Under the pieces are notes generated by a model that saw only the letters and a list, made by a program, of their open reading frames with translations, was not told where the DNA came from and searched no databases. Shown here in pieces: positions 43,876-55,174 of a DNA stretch of 64,000 bases. A program made the translations under genes and the position numbers. Numbering within the stretch: position 1 is the first letter of the stretch; each line of letters starts with the position of its first letter. Origin of the DNA: an uncultured Eggerthellaceae bacterium. GTDB lineage: Bacteria; Actinomycetota; Coriobacteriia; Coriobacteriales; Eggerthellaceae. The stretch covers positions 124,001-188,000 of the forward strand of contig CAKTUD010000003.1 in assembly GCA_934617425.1 (NCBI GenBank), given 5' to 3'.

Positions 43876-43892
43876 AACCCTTTTCGCTTAGC

Positions 43893-43930
43893 AAGACGCC
43901 CGCCTGCGCAATCACGTAGGCGGGCGTCTT
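43893..43930. terminator. Terminator after the NifX-like gene
   Basis: AAGACGCCCGCCT and its exact complement form a 13-bp stem over a 12-base loop, followed by TTATT on the plus strand. Confidence 0.9.
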
Positions 43931-43953
43931 TATTCGATCGGCGGATCAAACCA

Positions 43954-44598
43954 CTAGAGCTTCTGCGGCATCTTAGCCTTTTGCGCGACCACGCATACGT
44001 GCCCTGTCTTGACGTCATCGTATACGCGTATCTTCTTAAAGCCAGCATCGGTCAGCAGCTCGTCGAGCTCACGCGGCGTATAGATGGTCATGCCCGGTAC
44101 AGACATCGCCAAGAAATAATGATCGGAATCGGATCCATCGGCTTCGTTGCAGATAACAACCGCGCCACCCGGGATAAGCAAGCGTTTAATCTCTTCGAGA
44201 GCCCCACGGACATCTTTCCAAAAATAAATGGTCTCGAAAGCCGTGATCAAGTCGAATGTGCTGTTGGCGAACTGCCCGAGATCAGCCACATCGCCTTGAT
44301 CGATGCTCACCCTGCCCTCTTCGATCAGCTTCGCGTTATACTCGCGCGACTTTTCAACGGCAAGCGGGGAAAGATCAACCCCGACAACGTCGGCATAAGG
44401 CATGCGCTCAGATAAACGTTTCACGTTCGCGCCGCCACCGCAGCCGATATCGAGAACGAACTCCACGTCGTCGAACTGAACATATGAGAAAGCCCAATTC
44501 GCAAGAGCCTCATGCTCGCCGCCATTCATGCGATCGAGCATGACGCGTCCCGTTTCCCCTTCGGGCAATGCAGGATTTCCTTCTGGTAGTTTCGTCAT
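43954..44598 (-). CDS. Class I SAM-dependent methyltransferase
   Basis: 214 residues. Motif I FVLDIGCGGGANVKRL, motif II with VVGVDLSPLAVE, DQGDVADL and ETIYFWKDVRGALEEIKRLLIPGG (motif IV and post-motif). Similar to small-molecule or quinone-type methyltransferases; the substrate is not recognisable. It lies alone on the minus strand, divergent from larE. Confidence 0.85.
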   Translation of the reverse strand: MTKLPEGNPALPEGETGRVMLDRMNGGEHEALANWAFSYVQFDDVEFVLDIGCGGGANVKRLSERMPYADVVGVDLSPLAVEKSREYNAKLIEEGRVSIDQGDVADLGQFANSTFDLITAFETIYFWKDVRGALEEIKRLLIPGGAVVICNEADGSDSDHYFLAMSVPGMTIYTPRELDELLTDAGFKKIRVYDDVKTGHVCVVAQKAKMPQKL

Positions 44599-44726
44599 GA
44601 AAACCGCCTTTCTTCTTTATGCAAACACCAATCGCAGCAGATGAAGCATCCGATCGATGCGGTAAAATACCGCCTGGATAACAAAGGCAAGCGCAACTCA
44701 TAAAAGATACCACGGAGAAGCAACGT

Positions 44727-45581
44727 ATGACCAGCACAACTTACACAGCATCCGCCAACCAGCACGAAAAGCTGCGCAACCTCGAAAATTACCTGACCAA
44801 TCTCGAAAATCTGGCAATAGCGTTTTCGGGGGGAGTCGATTCGACATTCCTTCTCGCAGTGGCTCACAAAGTTCTCGACGACAAAGTACTTGCCATCACC
44901 GCACATTGCTCAACCTTATCGACGTCCGAAAAAGGCGAACCCGAGCGCTTCTGCGCCGAAAACTGCATAGAGTGTATCGCGTTCGATTCGCGCGAGATGG
45001 ACATACCGCAGTTCGTGGAAAACCCTCCTGATCGCTGCTACGTCTGCAAAAAAGCGATATTCGGCGACATCATCGCCATCGCCCACGAACATGGCATGGA
45101 AAATATCGCCGAAGGATCGAACAAAAGCGATGAAGGCGATTATCGGCCCGGTTTCAAAGCCATTGCCGAGCTGGGCGTTATAAGCCCCTTGCGCGCATGC
45201 AACCTTACGAAAAACGATATCCGCGCACTCTCCCGCGAAATGAATCTCCCTACCTGGAACAAACCCTCACTTGCTTGCTTGGCAAGTCGTTTTCCCTATG
45301 GAGAGCGCATAACCCCCGAAGCGATACGTATGGTCGATGAAGCCGAAGCTTTTTTGAGGTCTTTTGGCATCGGGAACGTGCGCGTGCGCATCATCGGAAA
45401 CGAAGCCCGTATCGAAGTTCCACCCGCAAGCTTCCCCGAAATCCTAAAAACCGAAACACGGGAAGCGATCATCTCGGCACTCAAGGAAATCGGCTTCGTG
45501 TACATCTCGCTTGATCTTGCGGGCTTTCGCTCGGGATCTATGAACGAAGCGCTCGGAGCCGATATGCGCACCAACCAATAG
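44727..45581 (+). CDS. larE: ATP-dependent sulfur transferase LarE
   Basis: 284 residues. PP-loop ATPase signature AFSGGVDST (32-40). LarE adenylates the P2CMN precursor and adds sulfur to make the nickel pincer cofactor of lactate racemase and related LarA enzymes. Three Cys are placed as in the iron-sulfur form of the family: Cys104-x2-Cys107 (RCYVCK) and Cys184 (SLACLASR). The sacrificial-cysteine form keeps only the last. No larA, larB or larC is in the window. ATG with GGAGAAG upstream. Confidence 0.88.
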   Translation: MTSTTYTASANQHEKLRNLENYLTNLENLAIAFSGGVDSTFLLAVAHKVLDDKVLAITAHCSTLSTSEKGEPERFCAENCIECIAFDSREMDIPQFVENPPDRCYVCKKAIFGDIIAIAHEHGMENIAEGSNKSDEGDYRPGFKAIAELGVISPLRACNLTKNDIRALSREMNLPTWNKPSLACLASRFPYGERITPEAIRMVDEAEAFLRSFGIGNVRVRIIGNEARIEVPPASFPEILKTETREAIISALKEIGFVYISLDLAGFRSGSMNEALGADMRTNQ

Positions 45582-45681
45582 CGCGAGCTGCTACGCCAGC
45601 CAGGCCAAAACAGCATCCATTCCTTTATAATCGAAGCATTCGTCAAAAACCAAAACGATACCCCCGACAGGAGCATCATTT

Positions 45682-47364
<1,683 letters not shown>

Positions 47365-47385
47365 CCGATGATTTCCATACCGATA

Positions 47386-47416
47386 AAAAAGGCGGTTCCT
47401 TGCGAATCGCCTTTTT
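47386..47416 (+). terminator. Terminator of ettA
   Basis: AAAAAGGCG pairs with CGCCTTTTT, with a T-run on the right side. Confidence 0.8.
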
Positions 47417-47457
47417 ATTTCGCCGACTGCGAAGATCACATCATTTCGAAGTAAGAA

Positions 47458-47487
47458 AAAGGTGGCATCCCTGAGGATGCCACCTTT
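47458..47487 (-). terminator. Terminator of the first NAD(P)-binding paralogue
   Basis: AAAGGTGGCATCC and GGATGCCACCTTT form a 13-bp stem with a 4-base loop; the minus strand continues with TTCTTAC. Confidence 0.85.
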
Positions 47488-47514
47488 CCAACTGCTGCAA
47501 TAGTAGCTTTTGAG

Positions 47515-48192
47515 TTATTCGCAAGTAGCGCCGATGCGCTGCTGGTAATGAATGCCCGACTCAGCCTCATCAACGATATCGAATGCATAATCGTCGTAAG
47601 GCTTGATCTCCATGCCGGCAACCTCAAATGTGCAGCTCGGGGACATGTAGATCCAGTTGACGTCCTTGCGGGCCTTAAGACCGGCGAAGACTTCCTCCAT
47701 GCTATGAGCGGTTTGACCGTACTTGCCGCCAAAACCAGCATTGTCTGCGTCGTTTGCCATATCGCGATAAGCGCTGTCGGCGCCGAACCAACGGGTAAGA
47801 ATAGCTTTGGAGCTGTACTCCTCGTGCACATGCTCGGTGCTTGCACCGAAATAGCGAGCGGCCGTCGCATCACCCTGCCAGCTTGCCTCGCCGCCGACGA
47901 TCAAGAACTTGGTGTCGGTACCCGAAAGGCAATCGCAGATATGCATAACCTGCTCGAAATGCTTAGAAAGAAGCTGGTCGGCCCAGATGCCGTTCGCATC
48001 GATGACGACATCGAAACCGGCAAGATCTTCTTTGGTGATATCCATAGGATCTTTTTTGACGACCTGGCTGGCAACCGTGGTGTTGTCGTTGATAACGAAA
48101 ACGGTCACGTCGTCGCCACGCTTGATCGCCTCTTTGACGATAGGCCTACCATAATGGCCGTTAGCGGCGATTACTGCGAACTTCTTGCCCAT
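47515..48192 (-). CDS. NAD(P)-binding oxidoreductase-like protein, paralogue 1
   Basis: 225 residues. An N-terminal Rossmann start (KFAVIAANGHYGRPIVKEAI) with a short glycine motif, then DVVIDANGIW and TKFLIVGGEASW, as in NmrA/YwnB-like atypical short-chain proteins. Closely similar along its whole length to the next gene upstream, ending in the same IHYQQRIG-TC. No catalytic Tyr-x3-Lys is clear, so it may be a redox sensor rather than an enzyme. ATG with GGATAAGGA upstream. Confidence 0.75.
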   Translation of the reverse strand: MGKKFAVIAANGHYGRPIVKEAIKRGDDVTVFVINDNTTVASQVVKKDPMDITKEDLAGFDVVIDANGIWADQLLSKHFEQVMHICDCLSGTDTKFLIVGGEASWQGDATAARYFGASTEHVHEEYSSKAILTRWFGADSAYRDMANDADNAGFGGKYGQTAHSMEEVFAGLKARKDVNWIYMSPSCTFEVAGMEIKPYDDYAFDIVDEAESGIHYQQRIGATCE

Positions 48193-48410
48193 TCCTTATC
48201 CTTTCTCCATCCGGCAAAACCGGAATCGCGACACATCGCAACCCAATTGGGCATACGACGATGCCGCCTTTCTCCTACAACCAAAATTGTACCCCACTTC
48301 AAAAGGGTAAGCGCCTATAAGTTGAGACCAGGGGCTTATCTTTTTACAAGTTGGAGAATTCTCGTTGAAAGTCTATCGAGCGACCCTCCCCCCCGCAGTC
48401 CTCTAAGCAA

Positions 48411-48444
48411 AGCCCCCTGTTCGCATTAGAAGCAAACAGGGGCT
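48411..48444 (-). terminator. Terminator of the second paralogue
   Basis: On the minus strand AGCCCCTGTT pairs with AACAGGGGGCT (one extra G), followed by TTGCTT. It separates the two tandem paralogues. Confidence 0.7.
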
Positions 48445-48472
48445 CGAAAAGGCGCTTTACGCATTCAGTAAG

Positions 48473-49153
48473 CTAGTCGCAGGTAACGCCAATTCGCTGT
48501 TGATAGTGAATGCCCGAATCGATTTCGTCGACCATGTCGACCGCGTAGTCATCGTACGCCGCAACTGTTTGACCGCCGATGCTAAAACCGCACGAGGGCG
48601 ACATGTAAACCCAGTTCACGTCTTTGCGCTTGCGCAGCTCGGCAAACACGGCGTCCATGCTGTCGGGACGCTCTTGGAATGCCTCGGAAAAATCGTTGCT
48701 GTGCGACCCTTCGCCGATTCCCGAATAAACCGAATCGGAACCGAACCAACGCGTGAGAATCGCACGCGTGCTGTCGTATTCGGGGTGCTCGTGAACATAG
48801 CCGCCGCCGAACCAACGGGAAATCGCCATGTCGTCGTAGTTGGTGCCCTCGCCGCCCACGATCATGAATTTGATATCGGTGCCTGAAAGGCAATCGCAGA
48901 TATGGAACAACGACGCATAATGTTTCGGCAAATAGGCGCTCGACCAAGCACCGCTTGCATCAACCACGGCATCGAAGCCCGCAAGGTCCTCTTTGGTGAT
49001 ATCCATAGGGTCTTTCATCACGACATCCGAGGCAACCGTGGTGTTGTCATGCGTAACGAACACCGTAACCTGATTGCCGCGCGCAACGGCTTCCTTTACG
49101 ATGGGCCTGCCCGAGGGGCTGTTTGCGGCAATAACCGCGATCTTCTTGCTCAT
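48473..49153 (-). CDS. NAD(P)-binding oxidoreductase-like protein, paralogue 2
   Basis: 226 residues. Same family as its neighbour: KIAVIAANSPSGRPIVKEAV, the near-identical block VVMKDPMDITKEDLAGFDAV, HICDCLSGTDIKFMIVGGEG, ILTRWFGSDSVY and KDVNWVYMSPSC. The start ATG at 49153 has AAGGAGG; a longer frame is not supported. A terminator and a separate upstream region show that the two copies are transcribed independently, so this is an old tandem duplication. Function unknown. Confidence 0.75.
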   Translation of the reverse strand: MSKKIAVIAANSPSGRPIVKEAVARGNQVTVFVTHDNTTVASDVVMKDPMDITKEDLAGFDAVVDASGAWSSAYLPKHYASLFHICDCLSGTDIKFMIVGGEGTNYDDMAISRWFGGGYVHEHPEYDSTRAILTRWFGSDSVYSGIGEGSHSNDFSEAFQERPDSMDAVFAELRKRKDVNWVYMSPSCGFSIGGQTVAAYDDYAVDMVDEIDSGIHYQQRIGVTCD

Positions 49154-49357
49154 AGGAAATCCTCCTTCGACCACAACTAAGCACAATCACGCAGCGCCAT
49201 CTGCAAGGCGCATCCATTGGCTAAATTGTACTCTTATCAGCGCGATATTACAGCAATCAGGCGTTTGTCAGGCACCCTTGGGTAACCTTTGCCCTCGATC
49301 CGTAGCAAAAGCTACGAGCAGGCGTGAAAATGCGGATAACTTGAGAAGAACGGGAAG

Positions 49358-51013
49358 CTAGCTCACACGCCCTGAATCCATGCTGATGATACGATCGGCA
49401 ATGCTCATGGTGGACGCCCTATGGGAGACTAAGAGTATCGTACGTTTCCCCCGCTCGTCAGCAAGGCTTTTGAGAATAGTCGCTTCATTCAGCGAATCGA
49501 GGTTGCTCGTCGGTTCGTCAAGCAGCAAAAACGGCGCATCGTGCAAGAAAGCGCGCGCCAAACCCAATCGCTGGCGCTCTCCCCCGGAAAGCGTGTCGCC
49601 GAGTTCGCCCACCATGGTGTCGTAGCCCTTGGGTAACGTGAGGATGAAATCGTGAATCGAAGCGGCTTTACATGCTTGCTCGATCTGCTCCTGAGTTGCA
49701 TCGGGATTAGCGATAAGCAGATTATCGCGAATCGTGTCGTGGAACAAAAACGTATCCTGCTCGACCAGAGCCTCGTTGGCACGAAGCGATGCGGTGTTCA
49801 CCTCGCAAATGTCTTTCTGTGAAACGAGAACCGACCCGGAATCGACATCCCAAAAACGCATGAGCAAACGGCAAAAGGTGCTTTTCCCGCTGCCGCTTTT
49901 GCCCGAGATACCCAAAATCTCGCCTTTCTTCACCTGCAAAGAAGCATTTTCAAGGATAGGATCGTCACCATAGGAGAATGAAACGTCGACCACCTGCGCG
50001 CCGGCGAACTCGATATCCGCGCCCCCCTCCTGCTCGGGCACGACAGGTTGCTCATCGAGAATATCTAAAACACGTGCGCCCGACGCAAGCGTGCCTTGCA
50101 GGGTCGAACCCAAAGCGGCAAGTGCCGAAACCGGCCCAAATGAGCTGAATAACGCAACGGTAGCCACGACGACAGCCGTAGCATCCACAGCACCTTGCCG
50201 GAAAAGAAACACGCCCAAAACGAGCTGCGCCACACTGAAAACCATAACGAACGTCGCAGCGATGGCGGCTCCTGTGGCGCCCTTGTCGCTTTGTTTCTTT
50301 TGAACATCGACCAATTTCGCAGAAAGCGCATTGAGCTCGTCGACGCGTGCTTCCCCAGCGTCAAATTGAAGCACTTCGCGCAAACCGCGCAAGCTATCGA
50401 GAACGAAGCTTGAAAGCCCGCCAGCCATCTGCCGGCTTTCCAAGCCCACATCTCCCATCGATTTCGATATGAACAGCGGCATGAACACACCTATAACGAT
50501 ATAAGCCGCAAGCGCCACCAAAGCGAAAGCGGGATGAAGCGAGCCTAAAAACGCCACCATGAAAATACTTGTCACCACAGCGATGCAGATCGGCGATATC
50601 GTGTGCGCGTAAAACACTTCGAGCAGTTCGATATCAGCAGTGAGGCGCGAAATCAAATCGCCCTTATCGGCGCCGGAAAGCTTAGCTGGTGCAAGTTTGC
50701 GCAAAACGCCGAATACGCGGCTGCGGATGTTCGCCAGCAAAGTGAAGGCGATGTAATGGTTGCATGTCTGCTCCACGTAGTGAAGCACGCCGCGCGCAAC
50801 GGCAAGCACCACCAAAGCTGCAGAGACGGCGATAAAACTCGAGGCCAGTGCACCCGCCACCATGTCGCATGCGGCCCAAACAGCGACGACCGGCAAGAAG
50901 GTGGCGCACAGATGACCGATGGAACCCGCGATGATCGCAAGCGCCATATACCCGGCAAGGGGCTTTACTAAGCCGATCATGCGCCCCATGATATTGAAAC
51001 CGCTTCGCTTCAT
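49358..51013 (-). CDS. ABC exporter, CydC-like subunit
   Basis: 551 residues. Six membrane helices, then an ATPase domain with Walker A GISGKSGSGKST, signature LSGGERQRLGLARA and Walker B FLLLDEPTSNLD. In E. coli CydDC is a heterodimer that exports thiols or binds haem and is needed for cytochrome bd. The ATG overlaps the stop of its partner by 4 bases. No cydAB in the window, so another substrate is possible. Confidence 0.8.
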   Translation of the reverse strand: MKRSGFNIMGRMIGLVKPLAGYMALAIIAGSIGHLCATFLPVVAVWAACDMVAGALASSFIAVSAALVVLAVARGVLHYVEQTCNHYIAFTLLANIRSRVFGVLRKLAPAKLSGADKGDLISRLTADIELLEVFYAHTISPICIAVVTSIFMVAFLGSLHPAFALVALAAYIVIGVFMPLFISKSMGDVGLESRQMAGGLSSFVLDSLRGLREVLQFDAGEARVDELNALSAKLVDVQKKQSDKGATGAAIAATFVMVFSVAQLVLGVFLFRQGAVDATAVVVATVALFSSFGPVSALAALGSTLQGTLASGARVLDILDEQPVVPEQEGGADIEFAGAQVVDVSFSYGDDPILENASLQVKKGEILGISGKSGSGKSTFCRLLMRFWDVDSGSVLVSQKDICEVNTASLRANEALVEQDTFLFHDTIRDNLLIANPDATQEQIEQACKAASIHDFILTLPKGYDTMVGELGDTLSGGERQRLGLARAFLHDAPFLLLDEPTSNLDSLNEATILKSLADERGKRTILLVSHRASTMSIADRIISMDSGRVS

Positions 51014-52764
51014 GCGCGTTCAGCCTCGCTCTCTTTCGCCGCATCGCCTAAGCGGCGGATGGATTCGAGATCGGATTGCTGTTTCCAAAGCAACCTGTAC
51101 GCTTCGCACGACTCGAGAAGCTCCCGATGCGTACCGAAACCAGCGAGCGATCCCTTTTCGATGGCGTAGATGACATCGGCGGCAACGACGTTGGCCAAGC
51201 GGTGCGAGATGCACACAACGGCATGATCGCGTGACAGACGCGCAACCACCGCCATAATCGCCTCTTCGCTTTCAACATCGATATTGCTTGTGGCCTCATC
51301 CAAAATGAAGATAGGCGTGTCGTGAAGAAGAGCGCGCGCCAAGGCAAGACGCTGCCGCTGACCGCCCGAGAGATTCGCTCCCTCGCCTTCGAGGCAAGTA
51401 TCAAGGCCATCCTGATCACGAAGGAAAGCGCCCAACGCGCATTCATCGAGCACGCGCCACATATCACCATCGGTTGCGTCGGGGTTTGCCATCAGCAGAT
51501 TGTCGCGCACCGTCCCGCGGAAAAGATACGCACCCAAGCCGATATAGGTCACCTGCGCGCTTAAATCGGCACTGCTGATATCGCGCAGCTCTTTTGCGCC
51601 CAAGCGGATGGAGCCTGTATACGAATCATCGGCGCCGGTGAGCAACATGGCGATGGTCGACTTGCCGCTACCGCTGCCGCCGACAATCCCCACAAGACCT
51701 TTTTCGGGAATCGTCAAATCAACATCATGCAAAACCTCGATCGTGCCGTCGTAGGAATACGAGACCCCTCGCATGACGGGCCTGTCGGCAAAATCGACAT
51801 GTAAAGCCTTCTCGCCGGGCTCGGGAAGATCGAGCATCTTGAAAATGCGCCGCGACGAGGCCATGCCGTTCATCGCCACATGGAAAAACGAGCCAAGTTG
51901 GCGCATGGGCACGAAAAAGCTCGACGAAACCAAGACGACGAACAAGAACTGCATGAGGCTCACGTGAGCGGCGATAAGAGCCTGAAAACACACGATGATG
52001 CCCGCCGCAGCGCCCCCAAGCGCCACGATATCCATGACGATGATGGAGTTAAGCTGCATGCGCAGCACCTTCATGGTTATCACGCGGAAACGCTCGGCTT
52101 CGTCATCCATCGCCTTATGGCGCAACGCATCGCTTCGATAGATCTTAAGCGTGGTGAGGCCTTGCAGATTCTCTAGGAAACCATCGCCGAGCGAAACATA
52201 CTGATCGAGATATTTCCCCAAAAGCTTATGCGCGATCCCCTGGACTGCCCCGATGACCAAAGGGATCATCGGCACGAAGACGAGCAGCACGAAAGCCGTC
52301 GGCAGATCGATCGGCGCTATGATTGCGAAAAGCGTCAACGGAGCAACGACCGCGTAAACAAGCTGCGGCAAATATTGCCCGAAATAAGATTCGAGCTGCT
52401 CGGTGCCATCAACCGCCATCTGCACGACTTCGGCCGTGCTCACCTGCTTGGTGTAGCTTGGCCCCATGCGCAAAAGCTTTCGATAGAGCTTTTCGCGAAG
52501 CTCGCGCTTCACATCGCACGAAGCTTTGAATTTCTGAACGGCGGAAAGCTTTGCGGATACGACCTTCAAAACCATAGCGACAACACAGCTGCAAAGCGAT
52601 CCGCCAAAAGATATGAAAGCCGAGCCGAACAGCAGCGAAAGCAGCCCGACGACGCCTAAAACAAGCAAGATATCGCCCAAAAGCCCGAACCATATGAACA
52701 GCACCGCAAGCAGAATGCTTTTCATGGCGCCAGGCACCAAGGCGAGCAATTTCTTATCGAACAC
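51010..52764 (-). CDS. ABC exporter, CydD-like subunit
   Basis: 584 residues from a GTG at 52764, chosen for AAAGGGG 5 bases upstream; a TTG 12 codons earlier is less likely. Membrane domain with the PSYTKQVSTAEVVQMAVDG region, then an ATPase domain with Walker A GIVGGSGSGKST, signature LSGGQRQRLALARA and Walker B FILDEATSNID. Acts as a heterodimer with the next gene, with which it overlaps by 4 bases. Confidence 0.8.
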   Translation of the reverse strand: MFDKKLLALVPGAMKSILLAVLFIWFGLLGDILLVLGVVGLLSLLFGSAFISFGGSLCSCVVAMVLKVVSAKLSAVQKFKASCDVKRELREKLYRKLLRMGPSYTKQVSTAEVVQMAVDGTEQLESYFGQYLPQLVYAVVAPLTLFAIIAPIDLPTAFVLLVFVPMIPLVIGAVQGIAHKLLGKYLDQYVSLGDGFLENLQGLTTLKIYRSDALRHKAMDDEAERFRVITMKVLRMQLNSIIVMDIVALGGAAAGIIVCFQALIAAHVSLMQFLFVVLVSSSFFVPMRQLGSFFHVAMNGMASSRRIFKMLDLPEPGEKALHVDFADRPVMRGVSYSYDGTIEVLHDVDLTIPEKGLVGIVGGSGSGKSTIAMLLTGADDSYTGSIRLGAKELRDISSADLSAQVTYIGLGAYLFRGTVRDNLLMANPDATDGDMWRVLDECALGAFLRDQDGLDTCLEGEGANLSGGQRQRLALARALLHDTPIFILDEATSNIDVESEEAIMAVVARLSRDHAVVCISHRLANVVAADVIYAIEKGSLAGFGTHRELLESCEAYRLLWKQQSDLESIRRLGDAAKESEAERA

Positions 52765-52839
52765 TAAAACCCCTTTGCATGTTCCAAGCAAACACGGCAA
52801 GAGTGCGCTTCAGCAAACACTGTTAGCCAAACATCACGC

Positions 52840-52853
52840 TGTTAACCTTAACA
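52840..52853. promoter_or_regulatory. Inverted repeat upstream of the cydDC-like operon
   Basis: TGTTAA-CC-TTAACA lies 75 bases before the GTG start. It resembles the half-sites of Rex operators but has a 2-base spacer instead of 4, so the cognate regulator is uncertain. Confidence 0.3.
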
Positions 52854-52882
52854 TACTTGGTTGCCCTGGGGAAATGCTAACG

Positions 52883-52925
52883 AAAAAACGCGGCGCCTTG
52901 CTCTTTGCAAGGCGCCGCGAAAAAA
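52883..52925 (-). terminator. Terminator of the EF-G-like gene
   Basis: CGCGGCGCCTTGC and its exact complement form a 13-bp stem (52889-52901 with 52907-52919). On the minus strand it is followed by TTTTTT. Confidence 0.92.
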
Positions 52926-52949
52926 CCTGAACGCATCACGGGTCGTTTG

Positions 52950-55025
52950 CTACTTATTCCCCTCGGCACGTGCCGTTTGATAAGCGTCGACGAGTTTCTT
53001 CTGAATATCGGCAGGGACTTGCTCATACCCTGCGATCTCTAAAGTATAAGACCCGTTTCCCCTGGTCATGGAACGCAAATCGCGCGTATAGACAAGCACT
53101 TCGGCATAAGGGGCGCGCATGATGACGACGGTGCGTCCATCGTCAGCCGAATCGGTTCCCACAATGCGGCCGCGACGCGTGGAGATATCGCCCATAACCG
53201 CACCTGCATACTCCTCGGGCACCGATACGCGCATATCCGCCATAGGCTCAAGCAAAACCGACGAGGCTTTTTCGCAAGCTGCGCGGAAAGCGATGCGCGC
53301 TGCGGTCTTGAAAGCCATCTCGTTGGAGTCGACCGCATGATAGCTTCCATCGTATACGGCAGCTTTCACATCGACCATGGGATAGCCCGCCAGATAACCT
53401 TCGGCCATGGCTTCCTGCACGCCTTTATCGACTGCCGGTATATACGCACGAGGGATATGCCCGCCCACGACCTCGTCGATGAATTCGTAGCCTCCGTCGG
53501 GGTTGGGCTCCAGGCGCAGCCAGCAATCGCCGAACTGCCCCGAACCGCCGGTCTGCTTCTTGTGGCGCCCTTGAGCCTCAGCCGTTTTGCGAATGGTCTC
53601 GCGATAGGGAACGCGAACAGGAACCAATTTCGCCTCGATGCCCGTTTGCGCCTTCAGGCGAATGAGCAGCGTGTTGACCTGCTCGTCACCCATTGCCGTG
53701 ATGACCGTCTGATGAGTTTCCTCATCGCGGCGAACGCGAATGGTCGGGTCGTTTTCGGCAGCGCGCGCAAGAAACGCCCCGAGCTTGTCTTCGTCTTTCT
53801 TGTTGGCGGCCTCGATTGCAACCGGATATTGCGGAACAGGCAGCGGCATGGGCGCAAGTTCAAGCTTTCCGTTATGGGATAGGGTATCGCCTGGGCGCGT
53901 ATCGGTGAGCTTGGGAACGACGATGATATCGCCCGCTTTGGCGCTTTTGACGTCGGTCGCCTCTTGACCCATCATCACGTACAGGTGCCCTATGCGATCC
54001 TTCTTGCCGGTTCGGGCATTTATCAGATCCTGTCCCGGTTCGAGAATACCCGAAAGCACCTTCACGTAGCTCAAGCGCCCGACAAACTGATCGGCTACGG
54101 TCTTGAAGACGAAACCAGCCGGAGCACCAAGTTCGTCAATGGAAACCTTGTTCACGCCATCAGCCAACGCATATGCACAATGCTGGCGCGGGTGCGGGAA
54201 GAAGGTGCATATGTCTTCCATAAGCCCTTGAATCCCCTGCTTGATGATGGTCGAACCCACATAAACGGGGACGATGAGCTCTTGGTCGATTGCTTTTTCC
54301 AAGAGATCTTCCACCTCGAGCTGAGTGAAGGTTTCGCCGTCGAGATAGCGCATCATCAGCTCTTCGTCGGCTTCGGCTATGTTGTCTATCAGCTTGTCGC
54401 GCGCGTTTTGCGCCGCATCGGCATATTCTGCGGGGATCTCCTCAACGCGCTCGGAAGTGCCATCGGCGTCGAAATAACGCGCTTTCATGCGCACGATGTC
54501 GACGACGCCCTTGAAGTCACATGCAACGCCGATAGGCAGCGTAAGCGGCGCCAAGCGCGATCCGAAACGTGCATGCAGCGTTGCCATGGATATATCGAAA
54601 TTAGCGTTGTCGCGATCGATATGGTTTATGAACACGGCGCGCGATATCTTCATATCCGCAGCCGTCTTCCACAGTTGCGTGGTCATGACCTGCGGACCTT
54701 CCACGGCATCGACCACGAAAAGCGCAGTTTCCGCAGCGTACATCGTGGCTATGGTGTCACCGATGAAATCGGGGTGACCCGAGGTGTCCAACAGGTTGAT
54801 TTTAAAATTCCCATACGGGACGGGGGCAACGGAAGTGCTGATGGTAAACCTGCGCCGGATCTCTTCCTCATCGTAATCGAGGTACGATTTCCCGTCGTGA
54901 GTCGTTCCCATGCGAGGGGTGCGACCCGAGACGTGCAGCATCGCCTCAGCAAGCGATGTCTTGCCGGCGCCGTCTTGGCCCACTAATACGACGTTTCTCA
55001 CGTGCTCGGTAGCTGGAGCTGCCAT
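52950..55025 (-). CDS. EF-G-like translational GTPase
   Basis: 691 residues with the five-domain EF-G layout. G1 VGQDGAGKTS, G2 region with RRRFTIS, G3 DTSGHPDF, and G4 in INHIDRD, where the usual NKxD is altered to NHID. Domain IV contains GGSGQFGDCW and GGHIPRAYIPAVDKGVQEAM. This matches the EF-G-like (FusA2-type) group of Actinobacteria and Firmicutes, whose exact role is unclear, rather than the housekeeping factor. The ATG at 55025 begins the conserved part; an ATG 7 codons earlier is possible. Confidence 0.88.
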   Translation of the reverse strand: MAAPATEHVRNVVLVGQDGAGKTSLAEAMLHVSGRTPRMGTTHDGKSYLDYDEEEIRRRFTISTSVAPVPYGNFKINLLDTSGHPDFIGDTIATMYAAETALFVVDAVEGPQVMTTQLWKTAADMKISRAVFINHIDRDNANFDISMATLHARFGSRLAPLTLPIGVACDFKGVVDIVRMKARYFDADGTSERVEEIPAEYADAAQNARDKLIDNIAEADEELMMRYLDGETFTQLEVEDLLEKAIDQELIVPVYVGSTIIKQGIQGLMEDICTFFPHPRQHCAYALADGVNKVSIDELGAPAGFVFKTVADQFVGRLSYVKVLSGILEPGQDLINARTGKKDRIGHLYVMMGQEATDVKSAKAGDIIVVPKLTDTRPGDTLSHNGKLELAPMPLPVPQYPVAIEAANKKDEDKLGAFLARAAENDPTIRVRRDEETHQTVITAMGDEQVNTLLIRLKAQTGIEAKLVPVRVPYRETIRKTAEAQGRHKKQTGGSGQFGDCWLRLEPNPDGGYEFIDEVVGGHIPRAYIPAVDKGVQEAMAEGYLAGYPMVDVKAAVYDGSYHAVDSNEMAFKTAARIAFRAACEKASSVLLEPMADMRVSVPEEYAGAVMGDISTRRGRIVGTDSADDGRTVVIMRAPYAEVLVYTRDLRSMTRGNGSYTLEIAGYEQVPADIQKKLVDAYQTARAEGNK

Positions 55026-55174
55026 GGTGACCACCAACCTTTTCATGCGCGACAACCATATCGAGGCAACGCATAAACGAGACGCCGAAGCGCTTGCGAA
55101 AATACGTTGCGCTTATGTAGACAAAGTTTAGCGCATTTGAAGATTATGTGGCGATAATTATCGCCGTCGAATAG

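Noticed and set aside
48384..48394. Run of C upstream of the first NAD(P)-binding paralogue as a second phase-variable tract
   Set aside because: It is only about 7 C long, interrupted by a T, and not placed between recognisable promoter boxes.
52840..52853. Assignment of the palindrome to the redox sensor Rex
   Set aside because: Rex sites have a 4-base spacer between TGTTAA and TTAACA; here it is 2 bases, so only a generic inverted repeat is claimed.
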